This document shows positions 53,701 to 57,103 of a DNA stretch of 64,000 nucleotides, one piece after another. Both the position numbers and the translations under genes were made by a program. The stretch comes from Chrysaora quinquecirrha. Its lineage: Eukaryota; Cnidaria; Scyphozoa; Semaeostomeae; Pelagiidae. Location: assembly GCA_014526335.1 (NCBI GenBank), contig JACTAT010000021.1, positions 2,120,195 to 2,184,194 of the forward strand, read 5' to 3'. The notes below the pieces were generated by a model. It did not search any database and had not been told where the DNA came from. It worked only from the letters and a program-made list of their open reading frames with translations. Every line of letters begins with the position of its first letter. The stretch's first letter is position 1.

Positions 53701-55960
53701 GGGCTGACCTAAACAATTTTGTATGTTTAGAATATTTTCAAGTTATGTTAATGGAGAATGGACAAATTGATTATACCCTTGAGGTAATCATAAGCCTGAA
53801 TTCTACAAGATAATATTTGTTAAGATCGCCTCTGCATTAAACCGACTTAGACGCTATGTAGAACAGTCTCTTTGGCAATCCTTATGGCCATTATAACGGA
53901 GACTATATGAGTATACGAAAGAGATGAGAGGAACGTTCCGACAGGCCAACAGAAAAATATAGGCAATAACAAAATTTTTTACTTTTTCAATGGATTACAA
54001 CACTTTGAAGCATCATTATGACAGAAGAAATCATTAGTACGAACATTTTCTGTGCTGAACTTGAATTGGTTTTTCATAAATAGATATAAAGGAAATAATT
54101 ACATTTGTTGAATTACCTGCCAGAAGACAATTACTCTACCAATAGTTCCATGATTTCTTGAAACACTCAAAGAAGCAGATGCTTGCTGTCCTTCAAGTGG
54201 CTCATTGACTGTTATCACTTGTCCAGGCTGGGGTGAAAAATGGTAAACAGAGTCAGAAGAATGTGGGATAGGGTTAATTTTACCCTAAGGTCAGGGCAGC
54301 AACTCTGTTATGCAATCTGATTGGGTGAATGCGATATATGATCTGACAATGCCCACTCATTAGGTCAAATGTTGAAATTTTCAGATTTAGAATGCAGCAC
54401 CAAATGGCTTGATTGTAATAGCTTCAAACACGTTATGAGTTTTGTAGTCATTAGGATTCATGAGCATGCCCTGTCCATAGGGTAATAAACCATATATTAA
54501 CTGTTTCATTTGGGCAATACCAAAAATATTAACCCTCAGCTTTTGTATAAAGCTGAGCTTGCAAGGACGGCTTAGGATTAATATTTTTGTCTTGTTCTTG
54601 CAAACAGTTATTATAGGTTTAAGAGAACATTTGTTTAGATCATGATGTTTAGATATAGAAAGACAAACATTTAAATAGGCAGCATGACCTGTGGAGGTGC
54701 AACAAAGGGAGGAGAAGAGAGCAGAGCTCTCTATCTCTCCTCCATTGCTCTTTCAAAGGTGATGTGAAAAAATACGGCTTTGAAATCAAACTCAGAATGG
54801 AGACTCTTGGCAAGTCAACTTAAGACCCCCATATACTGCCACCCTAAGAAGGGGGTAAGAGGAAACAACAGACTTATCAAAGAAAACCATAGCCCTCATA
54901 GTTTTGAGAATATCTGCATAATCTGTAATTCTGAAAGGTCAAAAAGTGCACTGAAAGATTGTAAGTGTAATCAGCTGATTATAACTTACATGTTGAAATC
55001 CAATGCTTCCATATGGATCATCATTTGCCAGAATAGTAACATATGCAATACTTGGAGAGCCAACTACAGCACCACCTGATATGACAGTAATCCCAACTGA
55101 ATATGTGATGTCAGGCTCTGGAATGCTATCTTCAACAACTGTGAATGTGCAGGAACTAGATCGACCTCCATCTTGAAAAGATGCACCAGTTGAAATATCA
55201 ACAAAGTCTGTTGTATTGGTGCTGTTCAAGATCTAAAAACAATTCAAACTTATATGTAACATCTTATTTGGATGAATATTTTGGTATAAGGTTGTTTCAC
55301 TCTACCTCAGGTTGAGTGTTAATGTCTATGTGCCATTGCGAGCAAATCGGGAAAGCAATAGACTAATTAACATGACAATAGGTAAAACAGTAGGAGAGGT
55401 GCAAGCATAATTACGAGCAGAAGCAAGTATTCTAACCAGGGTGCTACCTCTATTTGACCCAACTTCCTGTTTGTCTAAGCTGGTCTCTGTGCAAGCTAAA
55501 CATTCTTAGTTGCTTTGCCAAACTGGGCTACTTCCAAAATTCTACTATAAGACAGCTGAGAGACCTGAAGGAAGCTCCAATTTTTTGGCACTTAGTTTCT
55601 GAAATTGGTTGGATCTTTGGACTTAGCATCCAATCTGGATTGCAAATTTGCAAGTCTGGCTGATTTTTTAAAAAATACATCCATCCAGCCAGATCCATCC
55701 TTAAAATCAGGGTCACGGGATTCAAAGACTATATAATACACGATCATACTGTTCTTAAAAACTAGAATACCTTGCATGCTAGAAATATAAATCCACTTGC
55801 TCCACCTTCCCTCTTCAGATTAAAAACTGCTTCCTCATATAATTTCTCTTGGACATAAATGTGATTAGTTGCAAAGCTGATATTTCCATTTGTAGCTGCA
55901 TTGGCAGATACCACCGTCATCAGAGCAAAGATGAAAAGAACTATTTTCATCAGCATCTTG
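355..55960 (-). CDS. ADGRV1: ADGRV1-like very large adhesion GPCR, 5' and middle exons (gene incomplete at left edge)
   Basis: Sixty-seven GT-AG exons were traced by translation and splice phase. Together they encode a signal peptide, some 35-38 Calx-beta repeats (about 110-120 residues each, with the recurring D-x-I/L-P-E turn and an ND-x-P-Y-G type motif), one LamG/pentraxin-like domain after about repeat 10, and an EAR/EPTP block after about repeat 23. In vertebrates ADGRV1 has the same order and about 35 Calx-beta repeats. There it forms the ankle links of hair-cell stereocilia and the periciliary links of photoreceptors; the role here is inferred only. The Calx-beta fold binds calcium in other proteins. 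No GAIN, GPS or seven-helix exon is seen, so the gene must continue left of base 355. Seven exon positions need indels or unusual splicing to keep frame. Identity is very secure, individual exon edges good to about 1-2 bases. Confidence 0.95.
555..768 (-). repeat. tRNA-derived SINE (family with minus-strand tRNA-like head)
   Basis: On the minus strand an A box (TGTGGCCGAGTGGTCAAGG) and a B box (GGGTTCGAATCTC) are spaced as in a tRNA, followed by a body containing CAGTCAACTCAACTCTCC. The acceptor ends do not form a proper stem, so this is a SINE head and not a tRNA gene. A related body piece lies at 2870-2995. Confidence 0.65.
995..1111. mobile_element. MITE family A, short copy
   Basis: Left end GGCTCTGGCCAAACAATCAA and right end TTGATCCTTTGGCAAGGGCC (read on plus) are inverted repeats of each other. 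Internal CAAACATTGCTTG and GTGACGTGGCCAA motifs mark the family. It lies in the intron between exons 66 and 67. Confidence 0.75.
1480..1735. mobile_element. MITE family C, long copy
   Basis: It contains TCTGTTTCTGACGTTCATAC followed by TCTGAGAAGTG, and an end TTTCTATCGCAATTTTGA. The same strings occur at 45785-46015, 62595-62800 (reverse) and 63355-63481. The 63.4-kb copy shows the terminal inverted repeats clearly. Confidence 0.6.
2870..2995 (-). repeat. SINE body fragment related to the element at 555-768
   Basis: The plus-strand string TACTCATCACCGATTTCGGA and the following TTAAGCTTACTGCAGGCT match positions 629-680 of the first element (TACTCATTTACCGACCTCGG, GACTGCAGGCT). The tRNA-like head is missing. 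Confidence 0.5.
3660..4365 (+). repeat. Three SINEs of one family in tandem
   Basis: Three successive units (about 3660-3905, 3906-4150, 4151-4365) share a B-box-like GGGTTCGAGTCCC (two units), a body CACAGCCAGGGT...GGTCTC, and a tail GAGATCCTAGCGACTGGCGC...CATTTCACCTTTCA followed by ACTGCATAACTA. Related single copies occur at 15340-15475, 35625-35950 and 50430-50532. Confidence 0.65.
4660..5195. repeat. Cluster of three SINEs of the GGGAGGAGAGCC family
   Basis: A minus-strand fragment (4660-4785, with GTGTGGCATACCAAAATAGA) is followed by two plus-strand units (about 4800-5010 and 5015-5195). Typical strings are CCGAAACACAAGAAGTC, GGGAGGAGAGCC, TGTATGACTTGG, GATTTCATTGAGCTC, GTCATGAAGTCC and TGGTATGCCAC. 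Better copies at 60.8-61.1 kb show the tRNA-like A and B boxes. Confidence 0.65.
5744..5970. mobile_element. MITE family B copy
   Basis: Left end TTTGGCTAAACTAGGAGACA and right end TGTCTCCTTGTTTAGCCAT are inverted repeats. The inside shares ACATTTGCGTGTCTCTCGCT and AATTTTGTCGCGC with copies at 53068-53315 and 58858-59101. Confidence 0.7.
6219..9079 (-). CDS. ADGRV1: ADGRV1 exons 56-59: degenerate and normal Calx-beta repeats
   Basis: Exons are 8910-9079, 7646-7831, 6991-7258 and 6219-6562; phases close. Motifs: RHGLFGGFSVNWR, SSGSLSFVQGERSKSFSF, IGASNTAIVDVHGLIEI, NVDFTPVSTYVDMNEGQ and RDNDSPFGIISF. The intron between the last two is filled by the GATCA array, which comes within about 22 bases of the donor at 6990. 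The 7.83-8.91 kb intron is 1.1 kb with no element I can name. Confidence 0.87.
6585..6968. repeat. (GATCA)n pentanucleotide array
   Basis: About 380 bases of tandem GATCA with single-base variants (GATTA, GACCA, GATAA). It fills much of the intron between ADGRV1 exons 58 and 59 and ends some 22 bases from the exon 58 donor. Confidence 0.95.
9415..9800. repeat. Composite SINE with minus-strand tRNA-like head
   Basis: On the minus strand TAGTGCAATGGAGTAGTC (A box) and TGGTTCGATTCCCAGC (B box) lie at about 9556-9625. Nearby GCGGCCCAAG...CTTGGGCGGCG (9434-9476) forms a stem-loop resembling one at 41157-41194. TTTCGGCTTAAAGCCTTCAT follows at 9707. Confidence 0.55.
9911..11303. mobile_element. Non-autonomous DNA element packed with TTTGGTACGAA motifs
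   Basis: The ends are inverted repeats: left AGGGACCGTCTCAAATTATT, right (reverse complement) AGGGGCCGTCTCCAAATATT. Inside each end lie about 200-300 bases of direct repeats of TTTGGTACGAATT and GAAACGAA variants. The middle (10.3-10.9 kb) has no convincing coding sequence. It sits in the 9.08-11.48 kb intron between exons 55 and 56. A target duplication is not clear. Confidence 0.75.
10374..10518. mobile_element. Foldback element nested in the TTTGGTACGAA element
   Basis: TACACACTTTTTTTTATAAG at the left end is answered by CTTATAAAAAAAGTGTGTA at the right end. Inner arms TTTTTGCCAAGG and TCTTTGGCAATTTT also pair. The whole 145 bases make an imperfect hairpin, so it is probably a small MITE. 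Confidence 0.65.
11480..14821 (-). CDS. ADGRV1: ADGRV1 exons 50-55: Calx-beta repeats about 31-34
   Basis: Exons are 14683-14821, 13901-14139, 13273-13499, 12440-12650, 11709-11802 and 11480-11602; phases close. Motifs: ITEDINPASGSVIFEANE, GHPNGLFSF, ADDLPELNEVYKVDL, ANDYPHGLFRL and RQKGTIGSVQANI. From exon 54 onwards the ND-x-P-Y-G signature and the D-x-P-E turn fade (exon 55 has PEAAANSILQF), so calcium ligands are probably lost in these repeats. Donor of exon 55 is T|GTATGT; a second GT four bases on is also possible. Confidence 0.87.
13690..13866. repeat. (GAT)n trinucleotide array
   Basis: GATGATGAT runs with ATT and CAT variants, 25 bases or so from the donor of ADGRV1 exon 51 and filling part of that intron. 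Open frames here (poly-Met/Ile, poly-His) are artefacts of the repeat. Confidence 0.9.
14215..14600 (-). repeat. Degraded SINE copies (GGGAGGAGAGCC family, reverse orientation)
   Basis: ATACCACAATGGATGGAATA and GCATACCAAAGTTGG are reverse forms of the family string TTCGAATCCTATCTATTGTG-GTATGCC. ACAGAGAGCTGACATGCATT and GAGCTCAGCGAAAGGCTC also match in reverse. Edges are vague. Confidence 0.45.
15340..15475 (+). repeat. SINE copy, family of 3.66-4.37 kb
   Basis: It shares GGTAGCGATAAGAGCGAGGG, GGAGGTCTACTTACTGACTG, CCTATCAATTGGTTCCAAAT and TACATCATTTCACCTTCACC with that family. It lies in the 14.82-15.60 kb intron. Confidence 0.5.
15605..19754 (-). CDS. ADGRV1: ADGRV1 exons 44-49: Calx-beta repeats about 27-31
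   Basis: Exons are 19586-19754, 19069-19313, 18672-18825, 17669-17975, 16557-16865 and 15605-15981; all phases close. Motifs: SFSSASRTI, RKQGTYRQVNVDW, NDTLPEIAETFTCTL, ANDKPHGVISI, RSVGFDGQIEVNW, DDNIPEESKMYILSL, SSEQPYGVIQF, NDAIPELTETFRVNI, ENDNPYGTIEF, DDKISEFQEQFSLDL and SDNPFGLFGIF. For exon 44 the TTTCTGCAG acceptor is chosen because it retains the conserved strand SFSS. Confidence 0.92.
16032..16356. mobile_element. MITE family A copy
   Basis: Right end CAACAATGTTTGATCGTTTG-GCCATGGC and left end TGGCCAGGCGAATGATTCGA are inverted. TTTGGCCACGTCGCAAAAC, CTCGTCAAACAATTT and GAACATTGCTTG are internal family strings. It is in the intron between exons 48 and 49. Confidence 0.7.
17281..17556. 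mobile_element. MITE family A copy
   Basis: Left ACATGGTCAAACGATCAATC and right CAATGTTTGAACGTTTGGCG are inverted ends. Internal CTTGACAAGCAAAATTCGCT and TTTTGCAATGTGGCC match other copies. It lies in the intron between exons 47 and 48. Confidence 0.7.
20287..23319 (-). CDS. ADGRV1: ADGRV1 exons 41-43: Calx-beta repeats about 24-27, exon 43 one base short
   Basis: Exons are 22864-23319, 21859-22222 and 20287-20785. Motifs: KDSIPEMDESFSIDL, SNDNAYGRLAF, GDEIPELDEAI, ANDDPYGVVQW, NINDNIAELNEVLSVTL-type turn and ENDYPYGIF. Exon 43 opens NVNEIFYVNITNVSLVSGTQV; about 20709 the frame must move by one to give SSPRINQAKHQVEVVI. With one added base its length fits the flanking phases (0 and 2). The 20.79-21.86 kb intron is AT-rich and otherwise featureless. 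Confidence 0.9.
20786..21858. other. Long featureless AT-rich intron
   Basis: The intron between exons 42 and 43 is 1.07 kb. I see no repeats with clear ends, no tRNA-like boxes and no coding sequence in it. Confidence 0.6.
23575..23850. repeat. SINE pair (GGGAGGAGAGCC family)
   Basis: A reverse fragment (CACACTTGGCGTACCAAAAT) is followed by a forward unit with GGGGAGGAGAGCCTTGGGCT, ATTGAGCTCTACAGCTCAGT, TCTGGCCATGCAGTCCAGG and TGGTATGCCACATG. It sits in the intron upstream of exon 40's neighbour at 23.3-24.0 kb. Confidence 0.65.
24028..27073 (-). CDS. ADGRV1: ADGRV1 exons 36-40: end of Calx-beta block and EAR/EPTP repeats
   Basis: Exons are 26640-27073, 25799-26065, 24896-25295, 24288-24364 and 24028-24185; phases close. 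Exon 36 begins in Calx-beta (ANDDPNGLFSI, RSGGHIGTVSVQY), then passes into repeats of about 45 residues built around a hydrophobic strand, a sequence such as LFRWQG, KWKSVLI, LFKFNS, VYLWSS or VLYKWN, and a following strand. TKGASDATFF and TQGASDVDFI are matching positions of two units. I count about six. These are epitempin/EAR repeats thought to form a beta-propeller, as in LGI proteins and ADGRV1. Confidence 0.9.
24418..24855. repeat. (AGGTC)n pentanucleotide array
   Basis: About 440 bases of tandem AGGTC with variants fills the intron between exons 38 and 39. Overlapping units create many AGGTCA strings. Confidence 0.95.
25296..26639. other. Introns around exon 37 with possible old elements
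   Basis: Between 25480 and 25740 the motif CCAACTAGTTG / CAACTAGTTCTGAC recurs in both orientations and may be a worn inverted-repeat element. The 26.07-26.64 kb intron has paired strings AGTCTTACGTTTG and AACGTTAAGACT. Nothing else is recognised. Confidence 0.35.
27714..30667 (-). CDS. ADGRV1: ADGRV1 exons 32-35: Calx-beta repeats about 18-23, exon 32 one base short
   Basis: Exons are 30220-30667, 29195-29474, 28719-29049 and 27714-28351. Exon 32 reads KSDSIPEVDEYLIIELYDP, then a stop; a missing T near 30470 would give L-GGALIDQNRKQATLII and closes the phase. Other motifs are ASDEPHGIIEF, NDTTPEQDEAFYVNI, EANDGTQGELAF, NDNITEPDEQFEI, ANDDANGVVSF and RDNIPELNKRYTIEI. Confidence 0.9.
28487..28535. 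mobile_element. MITE family A, single end
   Basis: AAGCCCAGGCCAAACGATTA followed by AACATTGTTGGTCAAACATC matches the left end of family A. No right end is seen. Confidence 0.5.
29563..30165. mobile_element. MITE family A, a full copy and adjoining partial copies
   Basis: The first copy (29563-29822) begins AAGGCCCTAGCCAAACAATC and ends TTTGATCGTATGGCCAGGGC. More family sequence follows to 30165, with internal ends GTTTGATCGTTTTGCCACGG (about 30008) and CAATGTTTGATCGTTTTC (about 30143). Almost the whole intron between exons 32 and 33 is this element. Confidence 0.75.
31381..31463. mobile_element. MITE family A, short copy
   Basis: TAGGTTTGGCCGACGATCGA ... GAACGTTTGGCCTTAGTG is an 83-base version with inverted ends. 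Confidence 0.6.
31686..33314 (-). CDS. ADGRV1: ADGRV1 exons 29-31: Calx-beta repeats about 16-18, exon 29 one base short
   Basis: Exon 29 (33065-33314) reads NGGTSGTVQVEWN and SSGNVRF, then shifts frame near 33128 to give GENSQDITLSILADDIPEDNE; one added base closes its phase. Exon 30 (32361-32581) carries PNDDPYGVIQF and RTKGLFGTVKIYY. Exon 31 (31686-32065) carries KDDVPELDENFLVEI and ANDQPFGLFSI. Confidence 0.88.
33358..33613. mobile_element. MITE family A copy
   Basis: Starts TAGGCCCTGGCCAAACGGTC and ends AATCGTTTGGTCCTTTAAC. Internal CAGTTTGGCCACGACCCAAA and GTTTGACAAGCAATGC are present. It lies in the intron between exons 28 and 29. Confidence 0.7.
33760..34114. mobile_element. MITE family A, longest copy
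   Basis: Starts TAGGCACTGGACAAACGATT and ends TTTGACCGTTTGGTCAAGGC. The right end finishes some 47 bases from exon 28. Internal AGCAGAATTCGCTCAGAGAT and GTTTTGTGACGTGGCC are shared with other copies. Confidence 0.75.
34162..36669 (-). CDS. ADGRV1: ADGRV1 exons 26-28: Calx-beta repeats about 13-16
   Basis: Exons are 36252-36669, 35214-35377 and 34162-34423; phases close. Clear motifs are IPELSEEFTVQL, GNDDPYGVFEL, RQRGLIGSVRVFYE, DDNLPEPDETVLVNL, ANDNANGILQF, NDNQPEFAESFTVTL and ENDYPYGLI. Introns contain a SINE (35.62-35.95 kb) and the CCTATA hexamer array (34.44-34.92 kb). Confidence 0.92.
34445..34920. repeat. (CCTATA)n hexanucleotide array
   Basis: About 475 bases of CCTATA units with GCCTAT and CTTTAC variants, in the intron between exons 27 and 28. 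Long Tyr/Thr-Pro/Ile frames through it are artefacts. Confidence 0.95.
34966..35112. mobile_element. MITE family A fragment
   Basis: AAGCAGAATTCGCTTAGCTA, TTTGTGACGTGGCTAAATGG and TCAAACATTGCTTTATC are family A internal strings. Both ends are missing. Confidence 0.55.
35625..35950 (+). repeat. SINE copy, family of 3.66-4.37 kb
   Basis: GGTAACGTGGTCTACTCTAC, TTCACAGCCAATGTCAAGG and AGATCCTAGCGACGGACGCT identify the family. It is in the intron between exons 26 and 27. Confidence 0.55.
36989..38278 (-). CDS. ADGRV1: ADGRV1 exons 24-25: Calx-beta repeats about 12-13, exon 25 two bases short
   Basis: Exon 24 (38087-38278) reads TFASGVNTTEISISILDNN then IPELEKTFRVQL. Exon 25 (36989-37267) reads NVTILPSDDAFGIFSF, RERGLLGTVSITW, then breaks after DFGSTEG. 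A one-base shift at the CCCC run (37050-37053) gives VVMFNK, and a second near 37033 gives ESEKSFTIPIIDDM. Two added bases make the exon fit the flanking phases exactly. Confidence 0.85.
37300..38050. repeat. Degenerate ACT/AAT trinucleotide-rich intron
   Basis: The intron between exons 24 and 25 is low-complexity, with many imperfect runs such as ACTACTAATAATAACACTAC. A block TGAAAATACTACTGATAATA recurs at about 37371 and 37606. I see no gene in it. Confidence 0.7.
39053..40795 (-). CDS. ADGRV1: ADGRV1 exons 21-23: Calx-beta repeats about 10-12, with a phase conflict
   Basis: Exons are 40589-40795, about 40188-40421 and 39053-39368. Exon 21 gives VNGYITFNNF...DNSIPEEDTVYSLRL; exon 22 gives SDNANGQFAFDSS, RTIGSFGSVTVNWE and GSILFTVGQNE; exon 23 gives VNDTIPEMDENFELRL and ANDNPFGVL. 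Exon 21 ends in phase 2, but exon 22 needs phase 1 at the strong TTTTCAG acceptor. Exon 22 ends in phase 1, but exon 23 needs phase 0. An alternative acceptor (AAAAG, edge 40411) would close the first junction at a cost of conserved residues. Confidence 0.8.
39727..40033. mobile_element. MITE family A copy with decayed left end
   Basis: The right end AATGTTTGATCGTTTGGCCA-GGGCCT is clear. The left end is poorly preserved; TTTGCAAGGCAAGGTTTTCG and GCAAACTTAAAATGTTTGA are inside. Confidence 0.6.
40890..41215 (+). repeat. tRNA-derived SINE with a strong 3' stem-loop
   Basis: An A-box-like GCGTAGCTGAGTTATCAAGG and a B-box-like GGGATCGAATCTC lie at 40895-40965. At 41157-41194, CGGCCCAAGAAA and TTTCTTGGGCCG form a perfect 12-bp stem around a 14-base loop. 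It occupies most of the intron between exons 20 and 21. Confidence 0.55.
41421..43638 (-). CDS. ADGRV1: ADGRV1 exons 17-20: LamG / pentraxin-like domain
   Basis: Exons are 43485-43638, 42694-42911, 42007-42119 and 41421-41546; phases close. The reading starts ALWQLYKAS, runs through WDLTFHGQKG, GFSFSMWLKPKNG, the core strand GNWHCLILTFSSSKVALFLNG, and TGALQDVRLYTNALTS. These are the diagnostic strands of a concanavalin-type LamG/pentraxin fold. For exon 19 the upstream of two acceptors (ACAG, exon edge 42119) is required by phase; the nearer TTTTCAG would break frame. In vertebrate ADGRV1 a pentraxin-like domain sits at the same place. Confidence 0.92.
41728..41930. repeat. GAGGGACAATTT imperfect minisatellite
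   Basis: Units such as GAGGGACAATTTGGAGGGAC and AGGGACAAATTTTAAAGACA repeat about a dozen times in the intron between exons 19 and 20. Confidence 0.8.
42972..43345. repeat. TGTTACCATG minisatellite
   Basis: TTACCATG is repeated some 25 times at 8-30 base spacing, with TTGCTACCATG variants. It fills the intron between exons 17 and 18. A 121-codon open frame across it is an artefact of the repeat. Confidence 0.9.
44323..48393 (-). CDS. ADGRV1: ADGRV1 exons 12-16: Calx-beta repeats about 7-10
   Basis: Exons are 48243-48393, 47590-47792, 46297-46817, 45509-45729 and 44323-44534; phases close throughout. Motifs include QNDDANGIFSF, RERGSFGLISVFWN, NQNDAPVYF, EPSDEPYGVFQF, RKDNIPELNETFYVRL and PSDDPSGILEF. 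Exon 16 ends KMGSFGSIQ and is followed directly by the LamG exons, so this repeat is interrupted by the inserted domain. Confidence 0.9.
44640..44985. mobile_element. MITE family D with 19-bp perfect core inverted repeats
   Basis: Left ATACTAGACGTGCCGCCCA (44651-44669) and right TGGGCGGCACGTCTAGTAT (44956-44974) are perfect inverted repeats. Flanking CATTGTTC and GAACAATG extend the symmetry. Inside, ACATGGGT/CGTGGGT motifs repeat. It is in the intron between exons 15 and 16. Confidence 0.85.
45785..46015. mobile_element. MITE family C, long copy
   Basis: CTGATTGGTGTTTAAAACAC, CGGTCTGTTTCTGACGTTTA and TACTCTGAGGAGTGTCAG match the copy at 1480-1735 in the same order. Confidence 0.6.
46880..47150. 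mobile_element. MITE family A copy
   Basis: CATCTGAAATTTGCTCGTCA, AGTTTGGCCATGTCCCAAAA, CATTGCTTGACAAACAA and an end AATGTTTATGTTTTGGTTAG-GGC. The left terminal bases are lost. A 17-base duplication (AAAGCTGTTTTTGCTTG) occurs inside. Confidence 0.65.
48476..48862. repeat. About 20-bp minisatellite AGAGAGATGCTTGTTAATT
   Basis: Roughly 20 units of AGAGAGATGCTTGTTAATT, with T/G and CTAATT variants, occupy the intron between exons 11 and 12. Units abut with no distinct spacers, so it is not a CRISPR array. Confidence 0.95.
48918..51537 (-). CDS. ADGRV1: ADGRV1 exons 6-11: Calx-beta repeats about 5-7
   Basis: Exons are 51279-51537, 50567-50845, 49959-50080, 49362-49445, 49149-49230 and 48918-49018; all splice phases close. 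Recognisable pieces are RSGGTFGPIRINY, the SDNIPELDESFVVEL turn, NKNDNPGGTFEF and KDDTIPE. Small exons (82-122 bases) split single repeats into thirds. The intron below 48918 holds the 19-bp minisatellite. Confidence 0.9.
50430..50532 (-). repeat. SINE copy, family of 3.66-4.37 kb, reverse orientation
   Basis: GTGAAGGTGAAATGGTTTAT, ACTAGGATCGCAG and GAGACCTTAACCCTGGCTGT are the reverse of the family tail and body. Confidence 0.55.
52098..52990 (-). CDS. ADGRV1: ADGRV1 exon 5: Calx-beta repeats 2-5, one base short
   Basis: This is the longest exon (893 bases). It begins IAEKEEQFSIQL and ends SQSENRVIL, both in phase 0, so a length divisible by three is required; it is one base short. Translation is open to DYQRQSG, then a stop appears. 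Moving one frame at about 52700 restores MLTFNSGETMKTFTV, exactly the expected Calx-beta continuation. It contains motifs ANDPPL, KNDDPHG and DSDNAYG. Confidence 0.9.
53068..53315. mobile_element. MITE family B copy
   Basis: Left ATGTCTAAACTAGGAGACAT and right ATGCCTCCTGGTTTAGCCAT are inverted ends. GTAGCGAGAGACACGCAAAT and GTTTCTGGGGGACATG are shared with the other copies. It is in the intron between exons 4 and 5. Confidence 0.7.
53595..55232 (-). CDS. ADGRV1: ADGRV1 exons 2-4: Calx-beta repeats 1-2
   Basis: Exons are 54990-55232, 54117-54227 and 53595-53708, all joined in phase 0. Exon 2 carries the D-S-I-P-E-P turn and the ANDDPYG motif ending repeat 1. Exon 3 opens repeat 2 (ITVNEPLEG...), and exon 4 continues it (DISPTSGNIVFENGE, then SVLPD). 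Introns here hold a probable foldback element (54.49-54.62 kb) and nothing else I recognise. Confidence 0.9.
54487..54622. mobile_element. Imperfect foldback element
   Basis: AAACCATATATTAACTGTTT at the left is answered by AAACAGTTATTATAGGTTT at the right; inner AAAATATTAACCCTCAGC pairs with AGCTGAG...GGATTAATATTTTT. The arms are separated by short mismatched loops. It lies in the intron between exons 2 and 3. Confidence 0.6.
55771..55960 (-). CDS. ADGRV1: ADGRV1 exon 1 (coding): start codon and signal peptide
   Basis: The start ATG is at 55956-55954, four bases inside the exon; a second ATG lies two codons on. The first 20 or so residues (MLMKIVLFIFALMTVVSANA) form a classic signal peptide with a hydrophobic core and an A-x-A cleavage site. 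The first half of Calx-beta repeat 1 follows (ISFATNHIYVQE). Acceptor TTTTCAG and donor AAG|GTATTC bound the exon, which ends in phase 0. Confidence 0.9.
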
Positions 55961-56309
55961 CTGAAAACTAAAAAAAAACAAAACTAAAGGTAGGATTAGG
56001 AACTTCGTCTTTTGCCATCAATAATGATCAGCGAATAAAGTGTAAGCCAAAAATCTGGGCCTTGACAAAGCCTCTAGACTCTATCTGTAAGACTGTAAGA
56101 CTCCATCTTTATTGCTAAGTTTTGCAGATGTTCCAAGATCTGCAAAGGAGAAACGGTTGGCTTGACGCTAAATTCATGTTTGCCTAGGCCATCCTCCATT
56201 TTTTCTTTTGTTTGCTAAACCAAGCTAAAATGCCGATGTTTCTCACGATCTACAAGTGAAATTGGCTAAACGGAAACTAAAATTTGGTATTTTATCGATT
56301 AAATCTTAC

Positions 56310-56480
56310 CTTTAGCTCTCATAGTTAAATTCAAGCGTCAAAAAAAACAAGTTTTCTGAGTTCGCTGCAGCTAAAGCATGTTCGCCATTTTGCAAAAACT
56401 TCACTTGCGCATTGAAGCTTCGTTCCAGTTCAAATAAACATTTGAAATACCCACGCTGAAGGTCAACTTCGCCAGACGGG
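56310..56480 (-). other. Probable 5' UTR exon of the ADGRV1-like gene, with an upstream ORF
   Basis: A consensus donor (AAAG|GTAAGA, exon edge 56310) lies 350 bases upstream of the acceptor that precedes the start-codon exon. If joined, the leader contains an ATG at 56322-56320 that opens a seven-codon ORF. Its stop codon overlaps the main start codon. In the main frame there is an in-frame stop just upstream of the ATG, which supports the chosen start. The upper edge of this exon (transcription start) is a guess. Confidence 0.4.
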
Positions 56481-56740
56481 GGAAACCGACATACATTTTA
56501 TAATAAAATTTCATTGATTATAACCCAAAAAAACCAGAAAAATAACTAAACAATATATTCTAAGTATTACTTAAAAATGGCTTCAATTTAACAATTATTT
56601 TACTTCAATTACATGGTTGGTTTCCCTCTATCAGGAAAATAAAGGCAGAGCGCGCCCCCCGGTCAATCGCAAAAGAAACCATGACAACGTTGATGAAACA
56701 ATGAGTCAGAGAAATCCGCGAACTCTCGCGGGAGAAGATC

Positions 56741-56788
56741 AACAAGTCTAATGGGCGTGGGTTCGAGTCCGCCCATCCTAACAGACTT
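56741..56788 (+). pseudogene. 3'-half remnant of a tRNA-Leu-like gene
   Basis: The sequence AATGGGCGTGGGTTCGAGTC followed by CGCCCATCCTAACA resembles the variable arm, T arm and acceptor end of the tRNA-Leu 20 bases downstream. No A box or anticodon arm is attached. It suggests a tandem tRNA-Leu cluster that has partly decayed. Confidence 0.5.
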
Positions 56789-56806
56789 CACGAAGTACAT
56801 CATAAC

Positions 56807-56890
56807 GTCAGGATGGCCGAGTGGTCTAAGGCGCTGCGTTCAGGTCGCAGTCCACTCTTGTGGGCGTGGGTTCGAATCCCACTTCTGACA
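56807..56890 (+). tRNA. tRNA-Leu (anticodon CAG)
   Basis: An 84-base class II tRNA. Acceptor stem GTCAGGA pairs with TTCTGAC plus discriminator A. A box TGGCCGAGTGG, anticodon stem CTGCG/CGCAG with loop TTCAGGT (anticodon CAG at 56841-56843), a long variable arm, and B box GGTTCGAATCC are all intact. It lies between the two protein genes. Confidence 0.93.
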
Positions 56891-57103
56891 TAAATTTTTG
56901 GCAAGCACTTTATTTCGATTTATCCAAACCCCCACATGATGACAATTTTTATCGCTAAAACTTTTTTTTTTTTTTTTTTTATAAGACACTATATCATTAG
57001 ATACATGGTCAAAAAGCTAATAAAAAAAGATACAAAATGTAAAAGGTACAACAAGTTGAAAAAGAAAATTAAACTAAAGTAAGCAGTTCAATTTGCAAAC
57101 TAC

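Noticed and set aside
355..55960. ADGRV1 as a pseudogene, given several frame breaks
   Set aside because: Nearly all splice sites and phases are intact over 67 exons, every break is a lone one-base deficit, and ubiquilin shows the same fault.
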